Assembly (NCBI RefSeq): GCF_004168285.1
Contig: NZ_SEWF01000007.1
Location: 1 to 64,000, forward strand
Length of the DNA: 64,000 bases
Direction of reading: 5' to 3'
DNA from: Emticicia agri
GTDB lineage: Bacteria > Bacteroidota > Bacteroidia > Cytophagales > Spirosomataceae
This document shows, piece after piece, positions 14,927 to 24,792 of this stretch. Position 1 is the first letter of the stretch. Each line of letters begins with the position of its first letter. The position numbers and the translations under genes were made by a program. The notes below the pieces were generated by a model. It searched no databases, was not told the origin of the DNA, and saw only the letters and a program-made list of their open reading frames with translations.

Positions 14927-17434
14927 TTAAAAAGGATATCCTATGGCAAAATGAAAAACAGGATAATAATCGTTATTTCTCCCAAACCGGGTTTTATCTA
15001 AAACAAATCGGTCTCCCTCCTCTCTTGAGGGGTCAATTACCTTTACACCCCAGTCGAAACGAGCCACAAAATAATCTAAATCCAGGCGGATACCTGCCCC
15101 TGTGCCCACAGCAAATTCTTTATAGAATCGTGTCCAGTCAAAATTGGCTTCATTGAATTTAGACGAAATCTGATACCATTTCCAAACATTTCCTGCATCT
15201 ATAAATAAGCCGGCATTCCAGTTACCGATGAATCTAAACATATATTTGCGGTATTCTATGCTACCTTCTAACAGAATATCTCCGGGTTGCTGAAAGAAAC
15301 GGTTACCAACTGTTACCCCTTGCGCTGACCCAGGGCCTAACGAACGTGGTCGCCAGGCTCTAATGCTATTCGGCCCACCAATAAAAAAGTTCTTTTCAAA
15401 GGGTAACGCCTGATTATCTCCATAGGGATGTGCTACCCCGACGTTTACCCGGTATGCCCACGAATCCCGTGAATTAATCGGAAAATATTTCCTGAAATCA
15501 ACATTTACCTTAATAAACCTGAAATAGGCTCGTTGAATAGTATCCAGTGGAAATAACTGGTCAATAAAATTGATTTTACTTTTATTCGGAAAAAAATTAA
15601 GGGTAGTGCCACCCGATTCTACAAAAATCCTCAGATACCTTGCCCTGATATTTTTGCCCTGTACCTGATTATTAAAAATATAAGTAGCGTTAATACTCGA
15701 AACGAATTGGGGGTCAAATAATACTTTCAGATTATTGCCACGTGCTGCCTCTGAAGTTAGAATAGAATCAAAAGTAAAACTTTTGTAGGGTGTATTAATC
15801 AGGTTAATATCAAACGGTGAAATCTGAATAGTTTCATATTTCGATTTCAGCCATGAATAATTTCCTGTCAGACGAAAAACCTGTCTGCGATACAATTGCT
15901 GTGCTGAATTATTATAACTTAAAGCTACCTGCGTGCGTGGGCTTTTCAGGCTTAACATATTGGCAATTCTATTGAAAAAAATAATCTTCGGGAAATTGAA
16001 TGCCAGATTTGCCCCTAATTCACGGCTTCGCTGAACCGTTGTATCTAACCCCGGCTGACCTTCCAAATTGGCTCTTAAACCAAGTTCTGTGGTTTCCAGC
16101 ACGCTTAAAAGGTTCCTTGCTCTTAATGAAACATTAGCTCCTCCGCCTAAAATCCCATTGATATTATTCACATCAAAATTATATGAAGCAGTATATTTAG
16201 GGTTAGTAGGAGCAATAATATCTGTTCGTAACCGGTTATCAGGCAATTGAGTAAAACGAATATTGGCAAATGCAAACTGGTCAAGACCATATAACTGGCG
16301 GTTTGTTTCGTTCACCAACGAAATTCTGAAAAGCTGATTGGGTCTGAGCAGAATCTTTTTATCTAATAATCTCGCGGGGAACCTTTTACCTATAAAAGTA
16401 AAATTAATTCCATTATAAGTGGTTTGCGTAGTATCTCCCCTAACTGTCGGGTCGTTTGAAGGGTCAGCAGAAATAAAGTTTACTGATTCAAAGTAGAACT
16501 GCTCATGCTGATTTCTTGCAATCGGGTTTCTTATCAGCATTTTTACATTAACTCTGTAATTCCGCTTGATATAGTCTGTGGTATCAATCTCTGTCGAAAT
16601 ATAATTTTTAGCTATAAAATTATAATACCCTTCGTCTTTCAATAATAGTTCTATCCTACCCTTCTCTAATGTAATATTATTCATATCTACATGTTGCCCC
16701 TGTTTTATCATGGCAGAAACTATGGTAACTTTTATAATGCTATCTACACGCGGGTCTTTAATATCATAAGTAATGCTATCTATATAGTAAGCATTTTTTT
16801 CATCTACCTGATAAGTGATTTTTATCCCTCGTTTATTACTGACAGAGTCAATCTGATAGGTAACTATGTTATCAAAATAGCCTTTATTATAGATATATTT
16901 CTGAATGGTTTCAGAAGTACGTTTAATAGCCGCCTCAGTAATTTTAGCAGGTGGTTCACCTACGTTTTTCATCCACCAGTTTTCTCTGGTCTCTAATCGG
17001 TCTTTATAAATGTTTACTTTACGCTGATACCTTGCCCTCTTTTTTTCAATATCAACATCAAAATTAGCAGAGTCAGGTAAGGCTTTAAGTTTAGCATTCC
17101 ATTTATCATGTCGGCTCTTAATTTTAGCCGAATCGTAAAAGGCTTTTCCCAGATTATACAAGCCTACATAAGGGGTAATGGGTAAATTAAACGGGCGACG
17201 ATTTGGCTTTTGGGTAGGTGGAATCAGGTATTCCAATTCCTCAGTTGAAATTTGTTTATTACCTTTGAACGCCAGACTGTGTAATCGGTACTCACTGGGT
17301 TCTAATTGTACTTTGCGTGAACACGAGATAAAGAGTATGAAAAGCAAAGGCAGGTATTTAATTTTATCAATCAAGACATTTGTTTGTGCTTTTGGGGTTC
17401 TGGTATGTCTTGGTGATAAATAAGAAAAACGCAT
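14927..17434 (-). CDS. tamL: BamA/TamA-type outer-membrane assembly lipoprotein (TamL-like)
   Basis: 835 residues. A basic N-region precedes a hydrophobic stretch and lipobox (LLFILFISC), so the protein is probably a lipoprotein. POTRA-like domains follow (HSLAFKGNKQISTEELEYLI and later repeats to about residue 400). The rest is an Omp85-type 16-stranded barrel, with the conserved FFIGGPNSIRAWRPRSLGPGS segment and a C-terminal FHFAIGYPF ending in phenylalanine. This is the architecture of Bacteroidota TamL, which works with TamB-like proteins in outer-membrane protein insertion. No tamB gene is adjacent. It starts 13 bp from the divergent SpoU methylase gene. Confidence 0.88.
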   Translation of the reverse strand: MRFSYLSPRHTRTPKAQTNVLIDKIKYLPLLFILFISCSRKVQLEPSEYRLHSLAFKGNKQISTEELEYLIPPTQKPNRRPFNLPITPYVGLYNLGKAFYDSAKIKSRHDKWNAKLKALPDSANFDVDIEKKRARYQRKVNIYKDRLETRENWWMKNVGEPPAKITEAAIKRTSETIQKYIYNKGYFDNIVTYQIDSVSNKRGIKITYQVDEKNAYYIDSITYDIKDPRVDSIIKVTIVSAMIKQGQHVDMNNITLEKGRIELLLKDEGYYNFIAKNYISTEIDTTDYIKRNYRVNVKMLIRNPIARNQHEQFYFESVNFISADPSNDPTVRGDTTQTTYNGINFTFIGKRFPARLLDKKILLRPNQLFRISLVNETNRQLYGLDQFAFANIRFTQLPDNRLRTDIIAPTNPKYTASYNFDVNNINGILGGGANVSLRARNLLSVLETTELGLRANLEGQPGLDTTVQRSRELGANLAFNFPKIIFFNRIANMLSLKSPRTQVALSYNNSAQQLYRRQVFRLTGNYSWLKSKYETIQISPFDINLINTPYKSFTFDSILTSEAARGNNLKVLFDPQFVSSINATYIFNNQVQGKNIRARYLRIFVESGGTTLNFFPNKSKINFIDQLFPLDTIQRAYFRFIKVNVDFRKYFPINSRDSWAYRVNVGVAHPYGDNQALPFEKNFFIGGPNSIRAWRPRSLGPGSAQGVTVGNRFFQQPGDILLEGSIEYRKYMFRFIGNWNAGLFIDAGNVWKWYQISSKFNEANFDWTRFYKEFAVGTGAGIRLDLDYFVARFDWGVKVIDPSREEGDRFVLDKTRFGRNNDYYPVFHFAIGYPF

Positions 17435-17447
17435 AAATTATATTGAT

Positions 17448-18194
17448 ATGTTTTCTAAGCAGCAACAAAAATACGTTCAATCCTTACAAATAAAAAAATA
17501 TCGTCAGGAACACCACACTTTTTTAGTAGAGGGTTCTAAAAGTGTGCTGGAATTAATGGATTCTGATTTTCAGGTTGAGCTGTTGCTATGTACACCTAAA
17601 TTCTTTGAAGAAAACGAAAAAAAACTAAAAAAAATATTAGTTGAACAAATTTCTCAGACAGAATTAGAGAAAATAAGCACCCTTCAAAGTAACGATGCAG
17701 CTTTAGCTGTGGTAAAAATGAAACCCAACGTCAGTTTGCAGGCTGATTCTGAAGAATTTGTTTTAGTTTTAGACGATATCCGAGACCCGGGTAACCTGGG
17801 TACCATTCTGCGTATTGCCGATTGGTATGGTATCAGAAAGGTCATTTGTTCTGATACTACCGTTGATTTTTATAACCCTAAAGTAATAGCAGCCTCAATG
17901 GGTTCTTTTACCAGAATCCAGACCTTTTACACCAATCTGCAAGCCTATTTTGAAAAGATTTCCAGTCAGAAACCTGCGGTTATTGGTACTTTTCTGAATC
18001 ATGAAAACCTGCATCAATTCAGCTTTCCTGATGCCGGATACATTGTTTTAGGAAACGAATCGAATGGCATCAGTGCAATAGTCGAGCAGCTTGTTACAAG
18101 CAAAGTAACTATTCCCCGGTTTGGTCATGCCGAATCTCTCAATGTAGGCATTGCAACAGCCATTGTTTTAGATAATTTAATGAGAAGAAAATAA
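17448..18194 (+). CDS. TrmH/SpoU-family RNA methyltransferase
   Basis: 248 residues. It methylates a ribose 2'-O position in rRNA or tRNA, using a knotted SPOUT fold. The N-terminal substrate-binding region starts SKQQQKYVQSLQIKKYRQEHHTFLVEGSKSV, and the three SpoU motifs are clear: DDIRDPGNLGTILRIADW, the LGNESNGIS motif and PRFGHAESLNVGIATAI. The exact target base cannot be read from sequence. It is divergent from tamL and 7 bp upstream of the pentapeptide-repeat gene, with which it is probably cotranscribed. Confidence 0.92.
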   Translation: MFSKQQQKYVQSLQIKKYRQEHHTFLVEGSKSVLELMDSDFQVELLLCTPKFFEENEKKLKKILVEQISQTELEKISTLQSNDAALAVVKMKPNVSLQADSEEFVLVLDDIRDPGNLGTILRIADWYGIRKVICSDTTVDFYNPKVIAASMGSFTRIQTFYTNLQAYFEKISSQKPAVIGTFLNHENLHQFSFPDAGYIVLGNESNGISAIVEQLVTSKVTIPRFGHAESLNVGIATAIVLDNLMRRK

Positions 18195-18201
18195 TTCTGC
18201 C

Positions 18202-18774
18202 ATGAGTAAAACTTATTTTGAAGAAGTATCTTTTGAAAAAGTTGATTTTTCTACAACACCATTAGCTAAAGGTGAATACGAAAACTGTACTTTCAACAAC
18301 TGTAATTTTGCCGACTTACATTTATCAAATTATACTTTTACCGAATGCGAATTTAAAAATTGTAATTTAAGTACGGCAACGCTCTCAGGTACTTTTCTGA
18401 GAGACATTCAGTTCAAAGACTGTAAACTTCTGGGAATCCATTTCGAACAGTGTAATCCTTTTTTATTTCAGGTAAGTTTTGAAAATTGTTTGCTAAACCT
18501 TTCTTCTTTCTATAAAAGAAGCCTCAAAAAAACCAGGTTCAGAAATTGTACCTTACAAGACGTTGACTTTACAGAAGCCGACTTGAGTAATGCTGTTTTC
18601 GAAGGATGTGATTTGTTTAAAAGCAAGTTTGACAATACCAATCTTGAAAAAGCTGATTTCAGAACATCATATAATTACTCAATTTCTCCGGCAATCAATC
18701 GTATCAAAAAAGCGAGATTTTCAAAAGAAGGCATCATCGGGCTTTTAGATAGCTATGATATTATCATAGATTAA
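18202..18774 (+). CDS. Pentapeptide-repeat protein
   Basis: 190 residues built largely from pentapeptide repeats of the A(D/N)LXX type, visible as ENCTFNNCNFADLHLSNYTF, then FKNCNLSTATLSG, then VDFTEADLSNAVFEGCDL. Such repeats fold into a right-handed quadrilateral beta helix. Many Cys residues occur at the central positions (N-C-T/N-F). It is a soluble protein with no signal peptide. Relatives include the gyrase-protecting Qnr/MfpA group as well as many of unknown role, and this sequence does not allow a choice. The stop codon overlaps the restored reading frame of the convergent GNAT pseudogene by 2 bp. Confidence 0.9.
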   Translation: MSKTYFEEVSFEKVDFSTTPLAKGEYENCTFNNCNFADLHLSNYTFTECEFKNCNLSTATLSGTFLRDIQFKDCKLLGIHFEQCNPFLFQVSFENCLLNLSSFYKRSLKKTRFRNCTLQDVDFTEADLSNAVFEGCDLFKSKFDNTNLEKADFRTSYNYSISPAINRIKKARFSKEGIIGLLDSYDIIID

Positions 18775-19282
18775 ACTACTTTGATTTCAAATAGTCCTAA
18801 AGTTGTTCCCCAATAATGTTTGGGCAGGTCCTCTGATGGGGTTATTGTTTTTTTGCCAACATTCGCATATCCGGCATTCTGATAAACTTCATGCAGTTGG
18901 CATTATCCTGCCATGTATCTAATCTTACATAAGCTATCTGATTAGCTCTGGCATAATCAATAGCCCAGTCAGTAATTAGTTTAGTAAACCCCCTACCCCT
19001 GAAATCAGGGTTGGTAGAAATACGATGAATATAAATAGCCGAATCTACATCTTTTTCGTCCCATATGGCAGGGTCATGATAGGCAATCATAAATACGCAG
19101 GCCACTTCGTTATTAATCACAATTTTCCATTGCCTGTTGTCTTCAATTTCTTTTAGTACCATCGCTTTATCAAAGCCTTTCCACACCAAATCACTTACTG
19201 CTTTTTGGTGAGCAATTGCACTATCATATAAATTCATTAAGGTATCTAAATCGTCAATTGTAGCGTTAATAATTTCCATCAT
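18771..19282 (-). pseudogene. GNAT N-acetyltransferase disrupted by a -1 frameshift
   Basis: The open frame gives 146 residues ending in FIRMPDMRMLAKKQ, at the stop at 18842. In the other frame the DNA from about 18880 down to 18771 reads NAGYANVGKK, then TITPSEDLPKHYWGTTLGLF and EIKVV before a stop. That is a normal GNAT C-terminus, joining FIR with NAGY. One missing base near 18880 (aga-aat-gcc reduced to agaatgcc) accounts for the change, and the restored protein would be about 170 residues. The acetyl-CoA-binding region RISTNPDFRGRGFTKLI and the later DTWQDNANCMKF are intact. A sequencing error is equally possible. The gene is divergent from the MarR-GNAT fusion. Confidence 0.8.
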
Positions 19283-19335
19283 ACTTTATTTTTTTGCAAA
19301 AATTTGCATAATAAAATTATTCTCCAAATATTTGC

Positions 19336-19359
19336 GTAACTAATTACGTAATTAATTAC
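19336..19359. promoter_or_regulatory. Operator-like tandem repeat and palindrome before the MarR-GNAT gene
   Basis: Two direct copies, gtaactaattac (19336-19347) and gtaattaattac (19348-19359), differ at one base. The joint between them forms a perfect 14-bp palindrome, taattacgtaatta, at 19341-19354. The site is 5 bp before the ATG at 19365 and in the 82-bp space between the divergent GNAT genes, a location suited to autoregulation by the MarR domain. Binding is inferred from position and symmetry. Confidence 0.6.
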
Positions 19360-19364
19360 CTATT

Positions 19365-20342
19365 ATGGATTTAATATCAGATTTGGGTGCGTTGGCACTC
19401 GGCAGTCGCTTAAAAAGACTCAGCGACCGAATGATGAAATCGGTCTCTGAAATATACAGGAATTCGGGCATAGACTTTGAATCAAAGTGGTTTCCTTTGT
19501 TTTATTTATTAAGCAAAGAGGGTGAAAAAGGGATTATGGAAATTGCTGAAATACTGCATATCAGCCATCCCGGTGTAATACAGTTAGCCAGAGAAATGGA
19601 AAAAGCAGGATGGATAGTCTCAGAAAAATCAGGACAGGATGCCAGAAAAAGGCATTTGAAACTAACGGAAAAAGCCTGGCAGACTTTACCTCAGTTAGAG
19701 GAAATGTGGGTGAGTTTTAAAGAAAACAATGCCAAGATTATTCGTGGTTCTCAACAGAATATTTTACTGGCCTTAGAAGAATTTGAGCATTTTCTTGATA
19801 ACAATGACTTCAAAAAGCAGTATTATGAGACATTCAGGGAAATGAAAGAAAATCCGATTGAAATCAAACTCTTTGACGAGCAATACCAGCAACAGGTAGA
19901 AGATATGGTATTGTCTATCCAGAATGGAGAATTTAATTTAGGATTAACTGCTCAAAGACAACCTGACTTGCACAATCTGAAAGCCTTTTATAACGATAAA
20001 GGTAACTGGCTTTGGGTTGCCCTTAATAAAAATGACGAAGTAGTGGGTACTATTGGCTTAGAACGGCTGAACGATAAGCAGTCTGTTTTACGGAAAATGT
20101 TCATCAAAAAACAATATAGAGGCAAAGCATTGGGGTTAGCCTCAAAATTACTTGAAATTTTACTTAAAGAGGCTAAACAACAGCAATTTACAGAAATTTT
20201 GCTGGACACACCTTTAGTTACGCATGCAGCCCATCGCTTTTATGAGAGCAACGGTTTTGAACTAATCAGCAATGATTTAGTACCAGACAATTATATTCTG
20301 CCTAAGGGTATTGTTTTGAAAATTTATCGATTAAAATTGTAA
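19365..20342 (+). CDS. MarR-type HTH / GNAT acetyltransferase fusion
   Basis: 325 residues in two parts. Residues 25-150 are a MarR-like winged-helix region (WFPLFYLLSKEGEKGIMEIAEILHISHPGVIQLAREMEKAGWIV, then EKSGQDARKRHLKLTEK). Residues 175-325 are a GNAT domain with the acetyl-CoA loop RKMFIKKQYRGKALGLASKLLE and the C-terminal VTHAAHRFYESNGF. Such fusions are known across bacteria, but their substrates are mostly unknown. The operator-like repeat immediately upstream suggests it controls itself and possibly the divergent GNAT gene. It ends just before a probable bidirectional terminator. Confidence 0.9.
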   Translation: MDLISDLGALALGSRLKRLSDRMMKSVSEIYRNSGIDFESKWFPLFYLLSKEGEKGIMEIAEILHISHPGVIQLAREMEKAGWIVSEKSGQDARKRHLKLTEKAWQTLPQLEEMWVSFKENNAKIIRGSQQNILLALEEFEHFLDNNDFKKQYYETFREMKENPIEIKLFDEQYQQQVEDMVLSIQNGEFNLGLTAQRQPDLHNLKAFYNDKGNWLWVALNKNDEVVGTIGLERLNDKQSVLRKMFIKKQYRGKALGLASKLLEILLKEAKQQQFTEILLDTPLVTHAAHRFYESNGFELISNDLVPDNYILPKGIVLKIYRLKL

Positions 20343-20356
20343 CAACCTCAATAAAA

Positions 20357-20385
20357 AATAGCCGCTGATAGTACCAACGGCTATT
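20357..20385. terminator. Bidirectional terminator between the MarR-GNAT gene and clpB
   Basis: Arms aatagccg and cggctatt pair perfectly around a 13-base loop. On the minus strand the arm is followed by a T run, so it serves clpB best. Confidence 0.6.
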
Positions 20386-20411
20386 CTGCATCTATTTCAT
20401 TTAGCTATTAC

Positions 20412-23030
20412 TTAATCAATTTCAAACGCACCATTGCCTACATTCTCAAAGATTATTTCTCCGTCTCTATCCAATTCCATCATAATCACCGAATCTTTGT
20501 GCACTTTTCCGGCTAATATATCTTTTGAGAGTTCGTTCAGAATTTTACGTTGCAAGACTCGTTTCAAAGGTCTGGCACCAAAACTTGGGTCGTATCCTTC
20601 TTCGCCTAATTTAGCCAAAACCTCATCAGTAGCCTCTAAAGTAATTCCTTGTTCGGCCACACGTGCCTGAATCTGTTTGAACTGAATACTGATAATTTTA
20701 TGAAGATTATCTTTAGTTAAAGGCTCAAACAATACAATTTCATCAATACGGTTCAGAAATTCTGGTCTCACAAAGGCTTTCAGTTGGTCTAAAACCGCAT
20801 TTTTGGTTTCTTCTAAAATCAGGTGGTAATTCCACCCTTCGTTTTCAGCAAACTTCTCCTGAATAATATTACTACCCATGTTTGAGGTCATGATAATAAT
20901 GGTATTCTTAAAGTTGGCCACACGACCTTTATTATCAGTCAGACGCCCTTCATCGAGCACCTGTAATAAAATATTCCAAACGTCTGGGTGAGCCTTTTCT
21001 ATTTCGTCTAACAGTACAACACTATACGGTTTGCGACGAATAGCCTCTGTCAATTGTCCCCCTTCATCATATCCAACATATCCCGGAGGGGCTCCCACCA
21101 AACGGCTAACAGCATGGCGCTCCTGATATTCACTCATATCTATTCTGACCAGTGCATTATCATCATTAAATAGATATTCTGCGAGCGCTTTTGCCAATTC
21201 TGTTTTACCTACACCTGTAGGCCCCAAGAATAAGAAACTACCAATCGGACGTTTAGGGTCTTGCAAGCCCGCCCGTGAGCGGCGAACTGCATCAGCCACT
21301 ACTTGAATGGCTTCATCTTGTCCGGCTACACGATTATGGAGTTCTTTTTCAAGATGCAATAATTTTTCTCGTTCGCTTTGTAGCATTTTAGCCACCGGAA
21401 TCCCCGTCCACTTAGCTACCACTTCAGCAATATTTTCAGCCGATACTTCCTCATGCAATAAAGTGGCCTGAGTACTATCTGCTTCTTTCTGAATTTCGTT
21501 CAGCCTGTTATTAGCCTCTACTAATTTACCGTACCGTATCTCTGCTACTTTTCCATAATCACCTGCACGCTCGGCTTGTTCAGCTTCTAATTTCAACTGC
21601 TCAATTTGCTCTTTTAACGAACGTAATTCATTAATCGAACCTTTTTCATTTTCCCATTTGGCTTTCAACTCATTGCGTTTCTCGCTCAAATCAGCAATTT
21701 CTTTATTCAGAATGCTTTCTTTGTCTTTATTATTTTCACGACGAATCGCCTCTCTTTCAATCTCCAATTGCATTATCTTACGATTCAACTCGTCTAATTC
21801 TTCTGGCATTGAGTCCATTTCCAGACGAAGTTTAGAAGCAGCTTCGTCCATCAGGTCAATAGCTTTGTCTGGTAAAAAACGGTCTGAAATATATCTGTCA
21901 GATAACTCAACCGCTGCAATCACGGCATCATCCTGAATACGCACCCCATGATGCAGTTCGTATTTTTCTTTAATACCGCGTAGAATCGAAATCGCATCAG
22001 GTACGTTTGGTTCATCAACCATAACCGACTGGAAACGGCGCTCTAAGGCTTTATCTTTTTCTATATATTTCTGATACTCGCTAAGTGTGGTAGCACCAAT
22101 AGTATGTAATTCTCCACGAGATAAAGCCGGTTTCAATAAGTTGGCTGCGTCCATTGCACTATCACCGCCTGCACCTGCACCAATCAAGGTATGAATCTCA
22201 TCAATAAACAACACCATCTCCCCTTCTGAATCAGTTACTTCTTTAATAACGGCTTTCAGACGCTCTTCAAATTCACCTTTGTATTTAGCCCCTGCAATCA
22301 ACAAACCCATATCTAACGATACGATGGTTTTGGATTTCAGGTTTTCAGGTACATCACCCGATACGATTCTTTGAGCCAGCCCCTCAACAATCGCCGTTTT
22401 ACCTACACCTGGCTCACCTAAAAGAATCGGATTATTTTTGGTACGACGTGATAATATCTGTAATACCCGACGAATCTCTTCATCACGTCCGATTACCGGG
22501 TCAATTTTGCCTTGACGGGCTAAATCATTCAGATTTTTGCTGTATCGTGCAAGGGCTTGATAAGTATTTTCTGCGTTCTGGTCTTTCACTGGATTATTTT
22601 TACCTCTTAGTTCCTGTATAGTGGATTTTAGTTCTTTCTCTTTAAAGCCTACTTCTTTCATTAAGCTGGCTACTGCATCTTTTCCTGCTACTAAACCCAG
22701 GTAGAGTAGCTCTACACTCACAAACTGGTCGTTAAATTCTTTCAGGTAACTCTGAGCTTTTGCTAAAGCTGCCGATAGGTCATTGCCTAAATAAGGTTGT
22801 GCACCACTTACTTTCGGGTAGCCGTTAACAATGCTTTCTAAGCGACTCGCAAACAAATTTTCATTCACATTCAGCTTATTCAACAAAAAAGCAGATGTAT
22901 TGGCATCTTCTTCTAACAATGCTTTTAGCAGATGCCCGGTTTCAACTGCCTGCTGCATATTTCCCTGGGCAATTTGCACAGCTTGTTGAATAATCTCCTG
23001 AGCTTTTATGGTATATTGATTAACATTCAT
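20412..23030 (-). CDS. clpB: ATP-dependent disaggregase ClpB
   Basis: 872 residues, the full length for ClpB. It extracts proteins from aggregates, working with DnaK. The N-terminal Clp repeat domain is followed by AAA+ module 1 with Walker A GEPGVGKT at 205-212, the long coiled-coil M domain (about 400-525, [21 protein letters not shown]), and AAA+ module 2 with Walker A GPTGVGKT near residue 605. The C-terminal region [14 protein letters not shown] is typical. It appears monocistronic, with a terminator downstream. The upstream region shares a 21-nt element with the miaB operon. Confidence 0.97.
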   Translation of the reverse strand: MNVNQYTIKAQEIIQQAVQIAQGNMQQAVETGHLLKALLEEDANTSAFLLNKLNVNENLFASRLESIVNGYPKVSGAQPYLGNDLSAALAKAQSYLKEFNDQFVSVELLYLGLVAGKDAVASLMKEVGFKEKELKSTIQELRGKNNPVKDQNAENTYQALARYSKNLNDLARQGKIDPVIGRDEEIRRVLQILSRRTKNNPILLGEPGVGKTAIVEGLAQRIVSGDVPENLKSKTIVSLDMGLLIAGAKYKGEFEERLKAVIKEVTDSEGEMVLFIDEIHTLIGAGAGGDSAMDAANLLKPALSRGELHTIGATTLSEYQKYIEKDKALERRFQSVMVDEPNVPDAISILRGIKEKYELHHGVRIQDDAVIAAVELSDRYISDRFLPDKAIDLMDEAASKLRLEMDSMPEELDELNRKIMQLEIEREAIRRENNKDKESILNKEIADLSEKRNELKAKWENEKGSINELRSLKEQIEQLKLEAEQAERAGDYGKVAEIRYGKLVEANNRLNEIQKEADSTQATLLHEEVSAENIAEVVAKWTGIPVAKMLQSEREKLLHLEKELHNRVAGQDEAIQVVADAVRRSRAGLQDPKRPIGSFLFLGPTGVGKTELAKALAEYLFNDDNALVRIDMSEYQERHAVSRLVGAPPGYVGYDEGGQLTEAIRRKPYSVVLLDEIEKAHPDVWNILLQVLDEGRLTDNKGRVANFKNTIIIMTSNMGSNIIQEKFAENEGWNYHLILEETKNAVLDQLKAFVRPEFLNRIDEIVLFEPLTKDNLHKIISIQFKQIQARVAEQGITLEATDEVLAKLGEEGYDPSFGARPLKRVLQRKILNELSKDILAGKVHKDSVIMMELDRDGEIIFENVGNGAFEID

Positions 23031-23091
23031 CTTTCAACAATTTTGTATTTGTGTCTATATCAACAAAAAATATGCAGATAGGCTTTTTTCG

Positions 23092-23112
23092 GAAAAATTG
23101 TCAGAAAAAACT
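23092..23112 (-). promoter_or_regulatory. clpB upstream element shared with the miaB operon
   Basis: On the minus strand it contains agttttttctgacaat, identical to 16 bases upstream of miaB, with 19 of 21 matching over the wider element. It begins 62 bp before the clpB ATG. Sixteen bases downstream a weak TATCTGCA sits where the -7 box would be. Interpretation as a stress or activator element is inference. Confidence 0.5.
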
Positions 23113-23202
23113 ATTTTTTACAAAATCAAGAAAGACAAAAAGGCAGTTTCGTAGTTAATACTCAAGCATTTTTAGCAATTTTGGCATTTATTTCAGACCA
23201 AT

Positions 23203-23817
23203 ATGCTTTTCGACGATACCTATACAACTATTAAGCAAGCCACCGAAGGGCTTTTTAAAGACAGAGGAAGTAAGTTTTTAGCTTTTGCTTATCCTATCCA
23301 CGATGAACAAGAGGTGAAAAAATATTTAGATGCACTTCGTGGCCTGCACCCCAAAGCCAATCACCATTGTTATGCTTACCGATTAGGTATAGACCGAAAC
23401 CAATTCAGGGTAAATGATGATGGAGAACCATCAGGTTCGGCAGGCAGACCCATATTAAATGTGTTACTTTCTAAAGATGTTACCAATATTCTAATAGTGG
23501 TAGTTCGCTATTTTGGAGGTACGCTTCTGGGTGTCCCCGGTCTTATTAATGCTTATAAAGCAGCTACTATAGAAGCATTACTTAATGCTGAATTGACACA
23601 AAAAACAGTAAATGACTTATATGAAGTAAACTTTGACTTTGAGACAATGAACGAGGTAATGAAAGTAATTAAGGAATTTGGTCTAAAAATAAGCAATCAG
23701 CTTTATGATAACCGCTGTACTCTCACCATCGAAGTCAGGAAATCCGTTTTAAATCAGGTATTAACTAAAATGGAAAAAATTGATAGTATCTCTACACAGT
23801 ATCTATTAACTTTATAA
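23203..23817 (+). CDS. YigZ/IMPACT-family protein
   Basis: 204 residues. Domain 1 (UPF0029/IMPACT) runs to about residue 125 with SKFLAFAYPIHDEQEVKKYL, the HCYAYRLG motif, DDGEPSGSAGRPIL, and VVVRYFGGTLLGVPGLI. Domain 2 (UPF0029, DUF1949-like) covers the remaining 80 residues, with NFDFETMNEVMKVIKEF. The eukaryotic IMPACT homologues modulate GCN1 at the ribosome; the bacterial role is unsettled. It is soluble and cytoplasmic. A convergent small membrane-protein gene follows, with a weak hairpin between them. Confidence 0.9.
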   Translation: MLFDDTYTTIKQATEGLFKDRGSKFLAFAYPIHDEQEVKKYLDALRGLHPKANHHCYAYRLGIDRNQFRVNDDGEPSGSAGRPILNVLLSKDVTNILIVVVRYFGGTLLGVPGLINAYKAATIEALLNAELTQKTVNDLYEVNFDFETMNEVMKVIKEFGLKISNQLYDNRCTLTIEVRKSVLNQVLTKMEKIDSISTQYLLTL

Positions 23818-23843
23818 AACTTATAAGCTCTATAAACAAAAAA

Positions 23844-23864
23844 AAGCAAGACAAAATCCTGCTT
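23844..23864. terminator. Weak hairpin between convergent genes
   Basis: Arms aagcaag and cctgctt pair with one mismatch around an internal 7-base loop, with A and T runs on both sides. It could serve both the YigZ gene and the convergent small membrane protein. Confidence 0.4.
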
Positions 23865-23890
23865 AGTTTTCTTATTCAATTTATAGTTTG

Positions 23891-24181
23891 TTAGAAGAGT
23901 CTTGTGAAGGCAACTGCTACAAATACAAAGATAGAAGCCCACATAGGCACGCGACGAGCTTTGTAAACAGCTACTTTAAATACTTTCAGGTATTCTAATC
24001 TTAGCCATACTACTACGGCTAACAACAAAAACATAACAGCACTTGAAAACTTAAACGCCATCACATGGGCTGGATTGGTTGAGAAGTAAAGGAAAATATT
24101 TACTAATAAAAGTAGGACTCCAAGGAGACCAAATACTTTACTTGTCCAGGTATAAGTTTCTTTGTCTATGTTATTTCTCAT
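23891..24181 (-). CDS. Small three-pass membrane protein, unknown
   Basis: 96 residues. Three hydrophobic segments are visible at about 14-32, 43-60 and 80-94 (VFGLLGVLLLLVNIFLYF, FSSAVMFLLLAVVVWLRL, WASIFVFVAVAF). The spacer between segments two and three is basic (KVFKVAVYKARRVP), and the protein ends with a basic/aromatic FTRLF. I do not recognise the family. A conserved short-membrane-protein role is possible. The ATG is preceded by AT-rich DNA and a 600-bp gene-poor region follows upstream. Confidence 0.65.
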   Translation of the reverse strand: MRNNIDKETYTWTSKVFGLLGVLLLLVNIFLYFSTNPAHVMAFKFSSAVMFLLLAVVVWLRLEYLKVFKVAVYKARRVPMWASIFVFVAVAFTRLF

Positions 24182-24723
24182 GATTTTGTTGTTTGATGTA
24201 CAAATGTAAAATAATTATTAAGTATTTGTCAAGTATTTTGAAATAAATTTTGGCAAATATTAGTATAACCAAATAATATTCTGACACACATCTAAAATAT
24301 GTATCTTTTAATATTAGAATAATACAATAGTTATTTTCATAATTCTATAAAATCACGTTTCAAAAACAATCAATTACGCTGAAAATATTCAAAAATCAGA
24401 AAAACTACGTTTATATAATAATACATAGCATATCTTGAAAAATGTAATTTATTTAAGACATGGGGATACACAGTATCATCAGTTTTTGAATTGTGTCAGA
24501 TAATAATGAATAACCAGAAATAAATATAAAAGTGGAAGAAGACAGTAAACAAAGGTAATTTCGGTAGTTCTGATAAACCAGTCTGTGATGTTCTGATACG
24601 AATACTTTAATAAGTAAACGGGGTTAATTGAGAGGTAGTAAGAAAAATAAATAAGTCTTGGCAATCGGTTTCTATCACTAATTCATCCGATCGCTCAATT
24701 TTCAACAAAAGTATATAAACAAA
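24182..24723. other. AT-rich gene-poor intergenic region
   Basis: About 540 bp between the small membrane protein and the tatA terminator, with many short A/T runs. A 61-codon open frame on the minus strand (24479-24664) has no recognisable features, an abnormal composition and no obvious ribosome site, and I treat it as chance. I see no RNA gene here. Confidence 0.5.
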
Positions 24724-24766
24724 AAAACAATAGCAGTTCATGCAAAAACACGAATGCTATTGTTTT
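24724..24766 (-). terminator. Rho-independent terminator downstream of tatA
   Basis: Arms aaaacaatagca and tgctattgtttt form a perfect 12-bp stem, with a 19-base loop. On the minus strand it continues into a T run, 27 bp past the tatA stop. Confidence 0.8.
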
Positions 24767-24792
24767 ATGGGTTAGGGCTGAATAAGAAAATA

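Noticed and set aside
24479-24664. 61-codon open frame on the minus strand
   Set aside because: No motif, unusual composition, no ribosome-site-like sequence and in an AT-rich gap; probably chance.
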